From: Pedobacter ureilyticus
GTDB taxonomy: Bacteria > Bacteroidota > Bacteroidia > Sphingobacteriales > Sphingobacteriaceae
Reading direction: 5' to 3'
Assembly (NCBI RefSeq): GCF_005925345.1
Contig: NZ_SSHJ01000003.1
Coordinates: forward strand, 62,001-126,000
Length of the DNA: 64,000 bases
Shown here: one piece after another, positions 54,901-63,032 of the stretch
Numbering within the stretch: position 1 is the first letter of the stretch
Layout: each line of letters starts with the position of its first letter
Notes under the pieces: generated by a model
Databases searched by the model: none
What the model was told of the DNA's origin: nothing
The model's input: the letters and a program-made list of their open reading frames with translations, nothing else
Made by a program: the position numbers and the translations under genes

Positions 54901-55252
54901 AAATCCAGATGGTACGTATCGCGAAAATGACGTAATTGCCACAAATTTTGAAAGTTACTATACCTCGCTGTACGGTTCAGATCAAGCAGAAGGAAGTATA
55001 TTTAGAACAGATTACTTGAAGTTTAGAGAAGCAAACCTTACCTATGCTTTTAATAAAAAGTTTTTAAAGAAAATCGGTTTTAACAAGATGACGTTGGGTG
55101 TTTATGGTCGTGATTTGTTTATCTGGTCTCCTTGGCCAGCGTTCGATCCAGAGTTTGGTACCTTATCGGGATCAGACATTGTTCAAGGTTTCGAAACAGG
55201 GCAATTGCCATCAACCAGGACATTTGGTGTGCGTTTAGTGGTAGGTATTTAA
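51938..55252 (+). CDS. SusC/RagA-type TonB-linked outer-membrane protein
   Basis: Outer-membrane importer of 1104 residues. A long N-terminal leader precedes the signal peptide core (LLFIMLFQFLLLQGAVAQ), then a CarboxypepD_reg-like domain (TVKGTVLDESDNTGVPGVSI), the SusC marker VTALGIKREEKALGYAV, the plug (IDGVVASSS, NDLNPDDIESVTVLKGPAA, LYGQRGANGAII) and a beta-barrel. It pairs with the SusD-like lipoprotein 5 bases downstream. The neighbours suggest an organophosphate or glycerophosphodiester substrate rather than a glycan. An in-frame ATG further in (MCRHAAG) could also start it. Confidence 0.94.
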   Translation: MDKTTTQKASMCRHAAGCESIPKSQLSVFGILKRLSFKKVNGVKLLFIMLFQFLLLQGAVAQNSQNITVKGTVLDESDNTGVPGVSITDNSKRVLGLTDGKGEFSITIAKGATVNFSMIGYTTSARTFANAQTGVTIRLKSSTNELNTVLVTALGIKREEKALGYAVTKLDSNQFTDAVSSNWTDALSGKVAGLNLVRNGGPAGSNKIILRGENNLTGDNEALIVIDGVVASSSSRRTAGTGGGVYGTSGDIMPADFGSGLNDLNPDDIESVTVLKGPAASALYGQRGANGAIIINTKSATKDKKTMGITFTSNSTWEDINRRPDRQSEFGQGQFGVSYFSYGATVDGTSTNATSASWGAPFSAGGNFFQYDPATQTRGVNRTPWVAYDDPIDVFFQTGFQSSNSVSLDGTYKKVGMRLSASHGSNEWIVPNTGLDRTTVSFNANTKLTKKLTVNIKAQYSNRNSDNLPATGYGNQSLMYWFMFAQPNVNTEWYRDYWVRGQEGRRLVNITTTNPESPYAISELYLNGQRRNGWLGNIQANYAFTKELSLMVRASGDLNKDVRETRRPWDASGNKFAQGSYRVNNIKSYEINADFMLKYDKKISKDLQVTATLGGSQMRNEYARLETRADGLVEPEIYRLDNNQNPLIYVPDTARYRINSFYAAASFAYKNYLFLDITGRQDWNSTLATLTRTDNVGFFYPSASMSFVASDYWKLPKIVSFAKLRASLAQVGSGSNIPYRTAYNYLIAADGVYPDNAMTNPTVLPNPNLKPLITTTVELGLDLKLFKNRLNFDLAVYSGNTKNQILNRIIDRATGYNVGVFNVGRVDNKGIELAVNATPVQSKGFKWTLNGTFTANRNKIKELADSSVVLRTGALGGGQVVANVGGSMGDMYGRGFLRSPDGRIVFDENTGYAKSAPELMYLGNTMPQFRFSFGTGVTVKSVSMNVLFDAQLGAVGHSLTFSRMAALGKLKITLPGRYNGVIGDGVVQNPDGTYRENDVIATNFESYYTSLYGSDQAEGSIFRTDYLKFREANLTYAFNKKFLKKIGFNKMTLGVYGRDLFIWSPWPAFDPEFGTLSGSDIVQGFETGQLPSTRTFGVRLVVGI

Positions 55253-55257
55253 ATTCT

Positions 55258-56832
55258 ATGAAAATGAAATTAAACAAAAATATATTTGTATACGCAGTTT
55301 TAGTAACACTCGGATTGTCTTCGTGTACTAAAGATTTTACTGATGTAAACACAGATCCAATAGGGGAGGCAGAAGTTGACCCTAATCGAATAATGACTTT
55401 TCCGTTGGTGAACATCTTAAACGCAAATCTGGTGCGTAACCGAAATTTCAATAACGAGTTAATGCAGGTTACCGTTGATAGAAATGATGCGGAAGGGAGA
55501 GTTTTTAGATATGATATTAGGCGTACTTGGGCAGATTATACGTGGAACACTTGGTATGTAAATGCTACAGACTTAAAAGATATCTACGCTATAGCTAGTA
55601 AACCCGGATCGGTAAATAAGTCATATCAAGGCATTTCGCTAATTACCCAAGCATGGGTATATCAGTTAATTACCGATACCTATGGCGATGTTCCTTATAC
55701 AGAAGCAAATGAGGGTAGGTATGGAAACTATCAACCTGTATTTGACAAGCAAAAGGATATTTACTTAGACTTGTTTGAGAAATTAGAGCAGGCAAACGAA
55801 CTGCTGAAAGAAAATGCCGAAATTGTAGCTACCAGTGACCCAGTATACAGAGGAGACATTGCTAAATGGCGCCGTTTTGGTAATTCGCTTTATTTAAGAT
55901 TGCTTTTGAGAGTTTCGGGCAAAGCAGAGGTAGCTAACGATGTGATTGCAAAAATAAAGGAAATAGTAGATACCAATCCCGGCAATTATCCCATTATGGA
56001 AAATAATAGTCATACGGCTAGAATTTTATGGAATGGTACCAATAGTACTACGGCTGCTTTTTCATCACCACTAATGGTGAGTGTAAGGCCAGTAGATTTT
56101 AGAGGGCCGGGTATTGCTTCCTTCTTTATAGATAACTTGGTTGTTTGGAACGATCCTCGTATTCAAGCAGCATACGGAGCAAATAATGTTAACCGATTTG
56201 GTATTAGGCCAGGATTAAGTGGTTACGTTGGTATACCGAGTGGTTATGCACCTGGTACCTCTGTAGAAGTGCAGTCTAGATTTTATTCACAAGGAGAGAC
56301 TAACAACCCGCTCACTTTGCAAATAGATCCTAATACAGGTATCATGATGAATTGTGCTGAAGTGGATTTTATTTTGGCAGAGGCTGCGGCTAAGGGTTGG
56401 ATTAGCGGTTCGGCCAGAACGTATTATTATAAAGGAATTGCAGACGCAATAAATTACTGGATACCAAGCTTAATGGCTGGAGGTGCAAATGATCCAGCAG
56501 TGTTAAGTTATGCTACCGCTGCTGATATCGTTTGGGATGATAACTTACCGTTAGAAAACCTTACGCCGGGTACTCTAAGCAAAATGTTATTGATTCATCA
56601 ACAGAAATATTATGCTTTATTTTTAGTTGATTTTCAACAATGGTTTGAGTATCGGAGAACATCTTATCCAATACTTCCAAAGGGAGCGGGTTTAGCCAAT
56701 GGAGGTAAAATGCCAGCTAGGTTAAACTATCCATTAATAACACAATCTACTAACCCAACTAATTATAAAAATGCGGTAGCAGTTCAAGGCTCAGACGATA
56801 TCAATACATTGGTTTGGTGGCAAAAACCGTAA
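55258..56832 (+). CDS. SusD/RagB-type nutrient-binding lipoprotein
   Basis: Surface lipoprotein of 524 residues that caps the SusC channel. The lipobox is GLSSC with Cys23, followed by TKDFTDVNTDP, the usual opening of the SusD-like_2 group. Helical repeats and ENLTPGTLSKMLLIHQQKYYALF near the C-terminus are typical. The start is ATG at 55258 (or 55264); the open frame extends back into susC but has no signal peptide. It is co-transcribed with susC. Confidence 0.92.
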   Translation: MKMKLNKNIFVYAVLVTLGLSSCTKDFTDVNTDPIGEAEVDPNRIMTFPLVNILNANLVRNRNFNNELMQVTVDRNDAEGRVFRYDIRRTWADYTWNTWYVNATDLKDIYAIASKPGSVNKSYQGISLITQAWVYQLITDTYGDVPYTEANEGRYGNYQPVFDKQKDIYLDLFEKLEQANELLKENAEIVATSDPVYRGDIAKWRRFGNSLYLRLLLRVSGKAEVANDVIAKIKEIVDTNPGNYPIMENNSHTARILWNGTNSTTAAFSSPLMVSVRPVDFRGPGIASFFIDNLVVWNDPRIQAAYGANNVNRFGIRPGLSGYVGIPSGYAPGTSVEVQSRFYSQGETNNPLTLQIDPNTGIMMNCAEVDFILAEAAAKGWISGSARTYYYKGIADAINYWIPSLMAGGANDPAVLSYATAADIVWDDNLPLENLTPGTLSKMLLIHQQKYYALFLVDFQQWFEYRRTSYPILPKGAGLANGGKMPARLNYPLITQSTNPTNYKNAVAVQGSDDINTLVWWQKP

Positions 56833-56847
56833 ATTAACTGACAGACA

Positions 56848-58404
56848 ATGAAAAAGATATTTAAAAATATAAGTTTAATTGCTTTTGTGGCAGTTGTTGC
56901 CATAGGTTGTAAACGTGATTCAGATTACGTACTAAGCCGCCCTAGTCCATTCATTTCTAATTTTGACTTAAAAAAGGTTTATAAAGAAACAGATTTAAAC
57001 CTTTCAGCAGATGTAATGGGTGGCGCAAGTTCCATAAAAGGCGTTGTAGTTAGTGATTTCTCTGCTAACAATTCTCCTGCCGGGATGCTTGTAATACAAA
57101 ATTCAAGAATGGTGGGTAACGGTATCGACTCTGTTAGAGGTATCGCCATTAACATCGGTTCCGAAGCTGCCAGCTATTCGTTTGGCGATTCTTTACATGT
57201 TAAAGTAGAAGGTGGTATTTTAAGAAGGGTTGATGGTATTTTACAGATTACAGGCTTAAATACGTCGGCAATAAATAAGGTAGCTTCTGGAAAGACAGTG
57301 AAAATACCTGTGGTGAATGTGGGCGCATTGCTAGCCTCTCCTAAAACCTATGAAAACACCTTGGTGACCATAAGTAATGCTGTAGTAGAGCCAGAACCGG
57401 TAGATGGCGACACATTTAGCGGTGATAAATTAATTAACGATGGTTTTGGTAGGGCTATTTTGCATACCGAGCCTAATGCGTTATTTGCAGCAAATCAATT
57501 GCCGCCGAGTGCTAATTTCACCGGTATGGTTTATTACAACGGTCAAAGTCAGCCACAATTGTGGATGAGAACTGCCGATGATTCATTTGAACTGCCATTG
57601 GTTAAGCCATCGCCAGTAATTATCGTGGGTTATTTACCAGATCCAGGCGGTAGTGATGCGGTAAATAATCCTTCGGCTAGTAATTACGGACAATATGAAT
57701 ATATCCAGTTAATGGCAACCAGAGATGTTGATTTCTCTGTTACACCTTTTTCGCTGGTAACAACAAACAATGCTGGTGCCAATACACCAACGGGATTCCC
57801 TGTTCAAGGTTGGGCAACGGGCGGTTTAAGAACTTACAAGTTTAACTTAACGTCTGGCAGTGTTAGAAAAGGTGAATTGTTTTATGTAGGTGGCCTAAGT
57901 AAAAGAATTTGGGGATATAATTCTACCGACATAGCTTCCGCCAACTGGATTTCAGTTGCTAATTATGCTGTTGATAACGGCGCTGATTTTGGATCGCCCA
58001 CCACAAATTTATTAGCAAACAGTGGTAATATTGCTGGTATTGCTGTTTTTGATGGGACTACAGTGAGTGCAACTACTGTACCATTAGATGTAGTTATGTA
58101 CGGAGGTAATGGTCAGTTTTATACTGCAGGTCCACCTGAACGAGGTTATCGTATTACGAATACTGATTTTTATAGTACTATTAATCCGTCTACTAGAAGT
58201 TCACAACATTTTTATGGAGCAGGAAGTAACACTAACAAATTAGGATTTCAAACAAGCTCATCTTTTATAAGGTTAGGCGGAATTTATAACGTTAACACTG
58301 GAAGATGGACTAAAGGTCGTTCGCTATTAAATATCTCTATGTCGGCAAGTGCCACATTAGATGTTATAGAAATGGGTGATGGCTTAACCGTGCTTGAAGA
58401 TTAA
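56848..58404 (+). CDS. DUF5689 domain lipoprotein
   Basis: Exported protein of 518 residues with lipobox AIGC (Cys21 or so). The first half is a DUF5689 domain with an OB-like pattern (SIKGVVVSDFSANNSPAGML, YSFGDSLHVKVEGG). The second half is rich in beta-strands without a recognised name. DUF5689 proteins often follow SusD in Sphingobacteriaceae and are thought to be surface-exposed accessory binding proteins; the ligand is unknown. It is 15 bases after the SusD-like gene and ends the first transcription block. Confidence 0.85.
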   Translation: MKKIFKNISLIAFVAVVAIGCKRDSDYVLSRPSPFISNFDLKKVYKETDLNLSADVMGGASSIKGVVVSDFSANNSPAGMLVIQNSRMVGNGIDSVRGIAINIGSEAASYSFGDSLHVKVEGGILRRVDGILQITGLNTSAINKVASGKTVKIPVVNVGALLASPKTYENTLVTISNAVVEPEPVDGDTFSGDKLINDGFGRAILHTEPNALFAANQLPPSANFTGMVYYNGQSQPQLWMRTADDSFELPLVKPSPVIIVGYLPDPGGSDAVNNPSASNYGQYEYIQLMATRDVDFSVTPFSLVTTNNAGANTPTGFPVQGWATGGLRTYKFNLTSGSVRKGELFYVGGLSKRIWGYNSTDIASANWISVANYAVDNGADFGSPTTNLLANSGNIAGIAVFDGTTVSATTVPLDVVMYGGNGQFYTAGPPERGYRITNTDFYSTINPSTRSSQHFYGAGSNTNKLGFQTSSSFIRLGGIYNVNTGRWTKGRSLLNISMSASATLDVIEMGDGLTVLED

Positions 58405-58421
58405 ACTAAAAATCAAAATAC

Positions 58422-58456
58422 AAAAGTGGCTGGTTTGTTAATCCAGCCACTTTTGT
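58422..58456 (+). terminator. Terminator or attenuator after the DUF5689 gene
   Basis: AAAAGTGGCTGG (58422-58433) and CCAGCCACTTTT (58443-58454) form a perfect 12-bp stem. The T run is short, so some read-through to the next two genes is likely. Confidence 0.75.
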
Positions 58457-58484
58457 TAATACCTAAGTCTAGTGTAATTAAATC

Positions 58485-59051
58485 ATGAAAAAACTTTTAC
58501 TAATCACATTTTCATTATTTGCCATAAACGCTTTTGCTCAAAAAGGCAGCGCTTACGATAAATTTCCGGAAGACTTTGAAATGCCAGATACCTCTGCCAA
58601 GGCAAAGTATAAAAAAGGAAATTTACAGTTAAAAACCGGTAACTGGACATTCGACCAAGCCATTTTAGGAGCCATTAACAGTAGAGATCGTTTTAATGGA
58701 AAGCAGGCAGTACGCATGCACCAGAACAAAGAAAACTCTGGTTATTTACAGATGAACTTCGATTTGCCAAATGGTGCTTCAAAAGTAACTTTCGTTTATG
58801 GTGTCTATTATAAAGATAGCCCTAGCATCATCAAATTAGAATATTCAACAGACAAAGGACAAACTTGGAAGCAAGCAGGGAAAGACATTAGTGATGCCAG
58901 CAGCAAGCAAAAAACAGCCGAGTTTACTTTAGATATTAAAGAGCCTGTGCGCTTTAGAATTAATAAAATGAGCATCGAAGCTGCGAAAAAAGAATCGGGA
59001 GTTAGAGATGGAAGATTGAACATTGACGATTTTATCGTTTATCAAAACTAA
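58485..59051 (+). CDS. Secreted beta-sandwich-like protein, function unknown
   Basis: A 188-residue exported protein: signal peptide at 1-18 (ending AFAQ), a charged spacer, then a beta-rich domain with NWTFDQAILG, RDRFNGKQAVRMHQNKENSG, IKLEYSTDKGQTWKQAG and a closing DGRLNIDDFIVYQN. The pattern resembles jelly-roll modules found beside secreted nucleases and phosphatases in Bacteroidota. No catalytic motif is seen. It may bind a ligand at the surface or in the periplasm. Confidence 0.75.
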   Translation: MKKLLLITFSLFAINAFAQKGSAYDKFPEDFEMPDTSAKAKYKKGNLQLKTGNWTFDQAILGAINSRDRFNGKQAVRMHQNKENSGYLQMNFDLPNGASKVTFVYGVYYKDSPSIIKLEYSTDKGQTWKQAGKDISDASSKQKTAEFTLDIKEPVRFRINKMSIEAAKKESGVRDGRLNIDDFIVYQN

Positions 59052-59080
59052 AAACATTCAAATCTTTAAAAATTACATTC

Positions 59081-60289
59081 ATGAAAAAACTTTTACTTAC
59101 TTTTTCTTTGGTAGCCTTATTGTTATCATTAAAAGCGCAAACTAAAGTTTATTATTCAGATTTATATGCTAAAATGTCGGCATCAGGGGCTACTGCCGTT
59201 AGTGTGGAGGGAAGTACTGATGCTTCGAGTTTAATTACCCCTGGAGACTTGAAGAGGGGCAGTGGTTTTGGTTCGTCTGGTTTGCAATATGGCTTTTCGG
59301 CTGCTAATACTATTTACACTGTGTCTAATCCTTCTTATGCTTCGGATACAACTGGAGCGGTAGCGAATAACCAGTATTTTGAATTTTCATTTACTGTTGG
59401 CGCTATTACATCTACTAATGAATTAAATTTAACAGGTATTTCTGCAATTTTAAGAAGGAGTGGAGCTGGTAATAAGAACTACTTCTGGAAATATGCAATC
59501 AATTCTGGAGGGTTCAATTATATTGATGGTTCTTTGAAGACAGATTTTGATCCAACTGCAAATACCGCAGGTTTAGATCAAGGCGTAATCAGTTTGTTGG
59601 GTATTTCGGCACTACAGAATTTAAGCAGCGGTACGCTTGTTACATTTCGTTTATATGGTTATGGAGCAACTACCGTTGGTGGTTCTTTTGCTATAGGTAA
59701 AGCAACAAGTTCCCTTTATGCTTTAACAGTCTTTGGGTCAGGTAGCGCCCTTCCTGTTTCCTTAACTTCGTTCACAGCTAAAGCAAATAAACAAGGTGCT
59801 GTTAACCTAGCTTGGTCTACCGCCTCAGAGCAAGACAATTCTCATTTTGAGGTAACGCGGTCTGTAAACGGAGTTGATTTCGAGAAAATTGCGGAAGTGA
59901 AAGGTAACGGAAATTCTGATGTAGTTAGCAAATACAGTTATACAGATACAAAACCAGTAGCAGGTACAAACTACTATCGCTTAAAGCAAATAGATTTTAA
60001 TGGCGATTTTGCTTATTCAGCAATCACTACGGCAAAAGTTGGCTTGGGTAGCGATAATTTAACGGTAGCTGTGGCTGCTAATAAATCTGCCGTTACCGTC
60101 AATTACAAAGCCACGGTTGGGGGTAAAGCCCATTTCGGTATTTATAATTCCACAGGTGTAAAGTTGGCTTCGGTAGAGCAAACAGTAACTACGGGTTTAA
60201 ATCAAATCAGTATTCCGGCTAATTTAGGTAACTCGATACATATTTTAAATGTTTCGCAAGCGGGAGCAACGGCTTCGATTAAGTTCTAA
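59081..60289 (+). CDS. Secreted T9SS cargo-like protein
   Basis: A 402-residue exported protein with signal peptide (1-19, ending LKAQ). The N-terminal 215 residues are beta-rich with no named domain. From about 220 it has the linker often found before T9SS sorting domains (LPVSLTSFTAKANKQGAVNL, WSTASEQDNSHFEV, YYRLKQIDFNGDFAYS) and a last domain of about 80 residues ending in ASIKF, in the position of a type A sorting domain, though the final motif is atypical. It would be a substrate for the secretion system whose sortase relative lies at 3950-8878. It ends the susC operon at a terminator. Confidence 0.75.
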   Translation: MKKLLLTFSLVALLLSLKAQTKVYYSDLYAKMSASGATAVSVEGSTDASSLITPGDLKRGSGFGSSGLQYGFSAANTIYTVSNPSYASDTTGAVANNQYFEFSFTVGAITSTNELNLTGISAILRRSGAGNKNYFWKYAINSGGFNYIDGSLKTDFDPTANTAGLDQGVISLLGISALQNLSSGTLVTFRLYGYGATTVGGSFAIGKATSSLYALTVFGSGSALPVSLTSFTAKANKQGAVNLAWSTASEQDNSHFEVTRSVNGVDFEKIAEVKGNGNSDVVSKYSYTDTKPVAGTNYYRLKQIDFNGDFAYSAITTAKVGLGSDNLTVAVAANKSAVTVNYKATVGGKAHFGIYNSTGVKLASVEQTVTTGLNQISIPANLGNSIHILNVSQAGATASIKF

Positions 60290-60300
60290 TATCATATTTA

Positions 60301-60337
60301 AAGCAAGAGGTTAGGATGTGAACCTCTTGCTTTTTTA
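60301..60337 (+). terminator. Terminator of the susC operon
   Basis: AAGCAAGAGGTT (60301-60312) and AACCTCTTGCTT (60321-60332) form a perfect 12-bp stem followed by T. Confidence 0.88.
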
Positions 60338-60372
60338 TTAAACATCCACAAAAAATCATACTAAACACAAAA

Positions 60373-61788
60373 ATGAACCGTAGAATATTTTTAGAACGAT
60401 TTGGATTATTAGCTACCGGAATGGTGGTAAGCCTAAAATCTAATGCCTTCAACCAACTTACACACAGCGGCACAATTACTGGTAAAGTAACCGATGGTAA
60501 AAATGCCATTGCCAATGCAGTGCTATCTGATGGCTTTGCGGTGGTAAAAACAGATGCCAATGGTCGTTATTCAATTACGCTGAATGACAAATCAGAGTTC
60601 TTATTTCTTAGTACACCATCTGGCTATGATTTTAAAACCGATGTTGGTAGTGTTAATAGGCAGTACGAAAGTTTGGGCGCCCGTAATGAAATTGATTTTA
60701 CCTTGAAAAAATTAAAGAGAGATGATGATCATCACCACTTTATTATTTGGGCAGACCCGCAGGTAAAAAACAAAAAAGATGTAGCGCAAATGATGGAAAC
60801 ATCGGTGCCGGATGTAAAACGTTTATTAAAAGATTTGGGTTCGAAAGCTTTGGTGCACGGTATTGGAGTGGGCGATTTAGTTTGGGATGCTCTTCCATTA
60901 TTTGATGATTACAATAAGGCGGTAGAGCTTATGGGAATTCCGTTTTTCCAATGTTTGGGTAACCACGATATGGATTATCGCCAAGGAGGAGATGAAACAT
61001 CAGACCGGACTTTTAAAAAGTATTACGGGCCAACTTATTATTCTTTTAACAGAGGTAAAGCGCATTATGTAGTTTTAGATGATGTGAGGTATTTGGGAGA
61101 AGACAGGAAATACGATGGATATATTACCGAAGAACAGCTAGCTTGGTTAGAAAAAGATTTGCAGCACGTGCCAAAAGATCAGTTAATCATCATTAATGTA
61201 CACATACCAATCCATAATAGCGTTAAAAATAATGCTGCGTTCTATAGTGTTTTAAAAGGATTTTCTAATGTTCACGTAATGTCTGGGCATACGCATTATA
61301 ATGTGAATGTAATTAAAGAAGGCGTGTTTGAACATAACCATGGCGCAGTTTGTGGCGCTTGGTGGACTGGCCCAATTTGTAGCGATGGAGCGCCACGTGG
61401 TTACGGCGTTTACGAGGTAACCGGAAAGCAATTGAAATGGTACTATAAAGGCACGGGCTTAGACAGGAAACATCAGGTGAGCTTGGATATCGAGCCTATG
61501 ACAGGAAATAACCGTATCATTGCCAACGTTTGGAACTATGATCCGGAATGGAAGGTAGAATGCTTTTTAGATGGTAAGTTAACGGAGATGGAAATGATGA
61601 AAGGGTTTGATCCTGAAGCGGTGCGTTTGTACAAAGGAGATAAGCTACCTCAACCTCGTGCCTTCGCCGAACCTACCCGTACCGAACATTTGTTCATGGC
61701 ACGTTGTAGTTCATCAGTTAAGGTGGTTAAAGTGGTAGCCACCGATCGTTTTGGCGAGCAATTTATAGTAGAGAAAAAACTCTCTTAG
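60373..61788 (+). CDS. Exported calcineurin-like phosphoesterase
   Basis: A 471-residue metallophosphoesterase with three parts: a carboxypeptidase-regulatory-like N-domain (about 33-90), the catalytic core with IIWADPQ (Asp128), GVGDLVWD (Asp168), LGNHDMDY (Asn197, His198), INVHIPIH (His277) and SGHTHYN, and a C-terminal MetallophosC-like domain. The start MNRRIFLERFGLLA resembles a Tat signal, which would fit export with metal in place. It probably cleaves phosphate esters outside the cytoplasm. The gene precedes GDPD and glpT, so glycerophosphate-type substrates are likely. Confidence 0.9.
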   Translation: MNRRIFLERFGLLATGMVVSLKSNAFNQLTHSGTITGKVTDGKNAIANAVLSDGFAVVKTDANGRYSITLNDKSEFLFLSTPSGYDFKTDVGSVNRQYESLGARNEIDFTLKKLKRDDDHHHFIIWADPQVKNKKDVAQMMETSVPDVKRLLKDLGSKALVHGIGVGDLVWDALPLFDDYNKAVELMGIPFFQCLGNHDMDYRQGGDETSDRTFKKYYGPTYYSFNRGKAHYVVLDDVRYLGEDRKYDGYITEEQLAWLEKDLQHVPKDQLIIINVHIPIHNSVKNNAAFYSVLKGFSNVHVMSGHTHYNVNVIKEGVFEHNHGAVCGAWWTGPICSDGAPRGYGVYEVTGKQLKWYYKGTGLDRKHQVSLDIEPMTGNNRIIANVWNYDPEWKVECFLDGKLTEMEMMKGFDPEAVRLYKGDKLPQPRAFAEPTRTEHLFMARCSSSVKVVKVVATDRFGEQFIVEKKLS

Positions 61789-61797
61789 CACTTTTTT

Positions 61798-61845
61798 GCC
61801 ACAGTTGTACAGATAAAATTTTACAATAATCTGTGCAGCTGTGGC
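61798..61845 (+). repeat. GCCACAG/CTGTGGC inverted repeat
   Basis: GCCACAG, TACAGAT, an AT-rich loop, ATCTGTGCA and CTGTGGC form a long imperfect hairpin after the phosphoesterase gene. CACAGAT/ATCTGTG texts are frequent between bacterial genes. There is no good T run, so termination is uncertain. Confidence 0.6.
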
Positions 61846-61884
61846 TAATTGTTTATTTTTAACCATTAACAATAATCACCAATA

Positions 61885-62787
61885 ATGAACAAATTTGTTT
61901 ATCCGTTAGGGGTTTTTGCGTTGGCAGTTGCCGCTTGTTCTGTAAACAAAACAGCGAAGGTAAACCAATCCGATTTTCCAAGTTTTAGCGCCGAAGCCCA
62001 TCGTGGCGGTAGGGGCTTGGTGCCCGAAAATACTATTTTGGCAATGAAAGACGCCATGTCTTATCCAGCAGTAACCACTTTGGAGATGGATACGCATATT
62101 ACAAGAGATGGTAAAGTGGTGGTTACTCACGATGATTACCTTAGTCCGGGTTTTATGCTTACGCCAACTGGCGAAGAAATTCCCGTTTCGGATGCCAAAA
62201 AATACAATGTGTTCAAAATGGACTATGAGCAGCTGAAAACTTTTGATATTGGTACAAAGCCGAACAAAGATTTTCCTCAGCAGAAAAAAATTAAGACCTA
62301 CATTCCGCTATTGGCAGATTTAATTGATACTGTACAAAACGAAATTAAAACAAAAGGCAAAAAACAATTCTTTTATAACATCGAAACTAAATGTAGTGCC
62401 AAAGGCGATGGAGTAACCAACCCTACGCCAGCTGTTTTTGTTAAGTTGCTCATGGATGTAATTAAAGCCAAGAAAATTGAGCAATATGTGGTTATCCAAT
62501 CGTTTGATAAGCGAACCATTCAAATCATCAACAAAGAATATCCAAATATGAAAACGTCTTTTTTAGTAAGTAATAAAAAAACTTATGAAGAAAACATGGC
62601 TGATTTGGGTTATAGGCCATTTATTTTAAGTCCTGCTTATAAAATGGTAGATGCTGCTTTTATTAAAAAGGCTCATGCAGATGGCGTTAAAGTAATCCCT
62701 TGGACTGTAAATACAGCTAAAGAAATCGCATCGCTAAAAGCTTTGGGTGTAGATGGCATCATTACCGATTATACCAACCTTTTGTAA
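61885..62787 (+). CDS. Glycerophosphodiester phosphodiesterase lipoprotein
   Basis: GDPD-family TIM-barrel enzyme of 300 residues: glycerophosphodiester plus water gives glycerol 3-phosphate and an alcohol. It has a lipobox AVAAC (Cys18), then the active site AHRGGRGLVPENT (His39, Arg40), LEMDTHITRDG (Glu67, Asp69), VVVTHDDYL (His82) and the C-terminal VIPWTVN and DGIITDYT. As a lipoprotein it acts in the periplasm or at the surface. Its product is the substrate of GlpT, encoded next. Confidence 0.93.
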   Translation: MNKFVYPLGVFALAVAACSVNKTAKVNQSDFPSFSAEAHRGGRGLVPENTILAMKDAMSYPAVTTLEMDTHITRDGKVVVTHDDYLSPGFMLTPTGEEIPVSDAKKYNVFKMDYEQLKTFDIGTKPNKDFPQQKKIKTYIPLLADLIDTVQNEIKTKGKKQFFYNIETKCSAKGDGVTNPTPAVFVKLLMDVIKAKKIEQYVVIQSFDKRTIQIINKEYPNMKTSFLVSNKKTYEENMADLGYRPFILSPAYKMVDAAFIKKAHADGVKVIPWTVNTAKEIASLKALGVDGIITDYTNLL

Positions 62788-62954
62788 GTTTCGGTTTGGT
62801 CCTTCACCATCAGTCCAAAAATAATAATTAACAACTAATCCTTCAGCGCCACTTTAGGAGCTGGAGATATCAACTAACCAGTAGCCGCCTAGTGCTTGCT
62901 TTGCTATAAGTTCTCTCCTTTTGAGGGATACCCTAAAAAAGAGAGCGGCTCGGT

Positions 62955-63032
62955 TAATTAAAGTTCGTAACACATCGATTAACCAAATAAACAGCTAATC
63001 AATTAACCAAAAAATACAACTAACCAACCAAT
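62955..63032 (+). repeat. AACCAA-word tract upstream of glpT
   Basis: ATTAACCAAATAAAC, CAATTAACCAAAAAAT, ACTAACCAACCAAT: a low-complexity leader of C/A words directly before the start codon, following a gap (62788-62954) that holds only a partial GAGAG/CTCTC palindrome. It is similar in style to the other word tracts. Confidence 0.4.

Noticed and set aside
55132-55257. SusD-like gene start inside susC
   Set aside because: The residues read from the extension do not resemble a SusD N-terminus; the lipoprotein signal starts at 55258.
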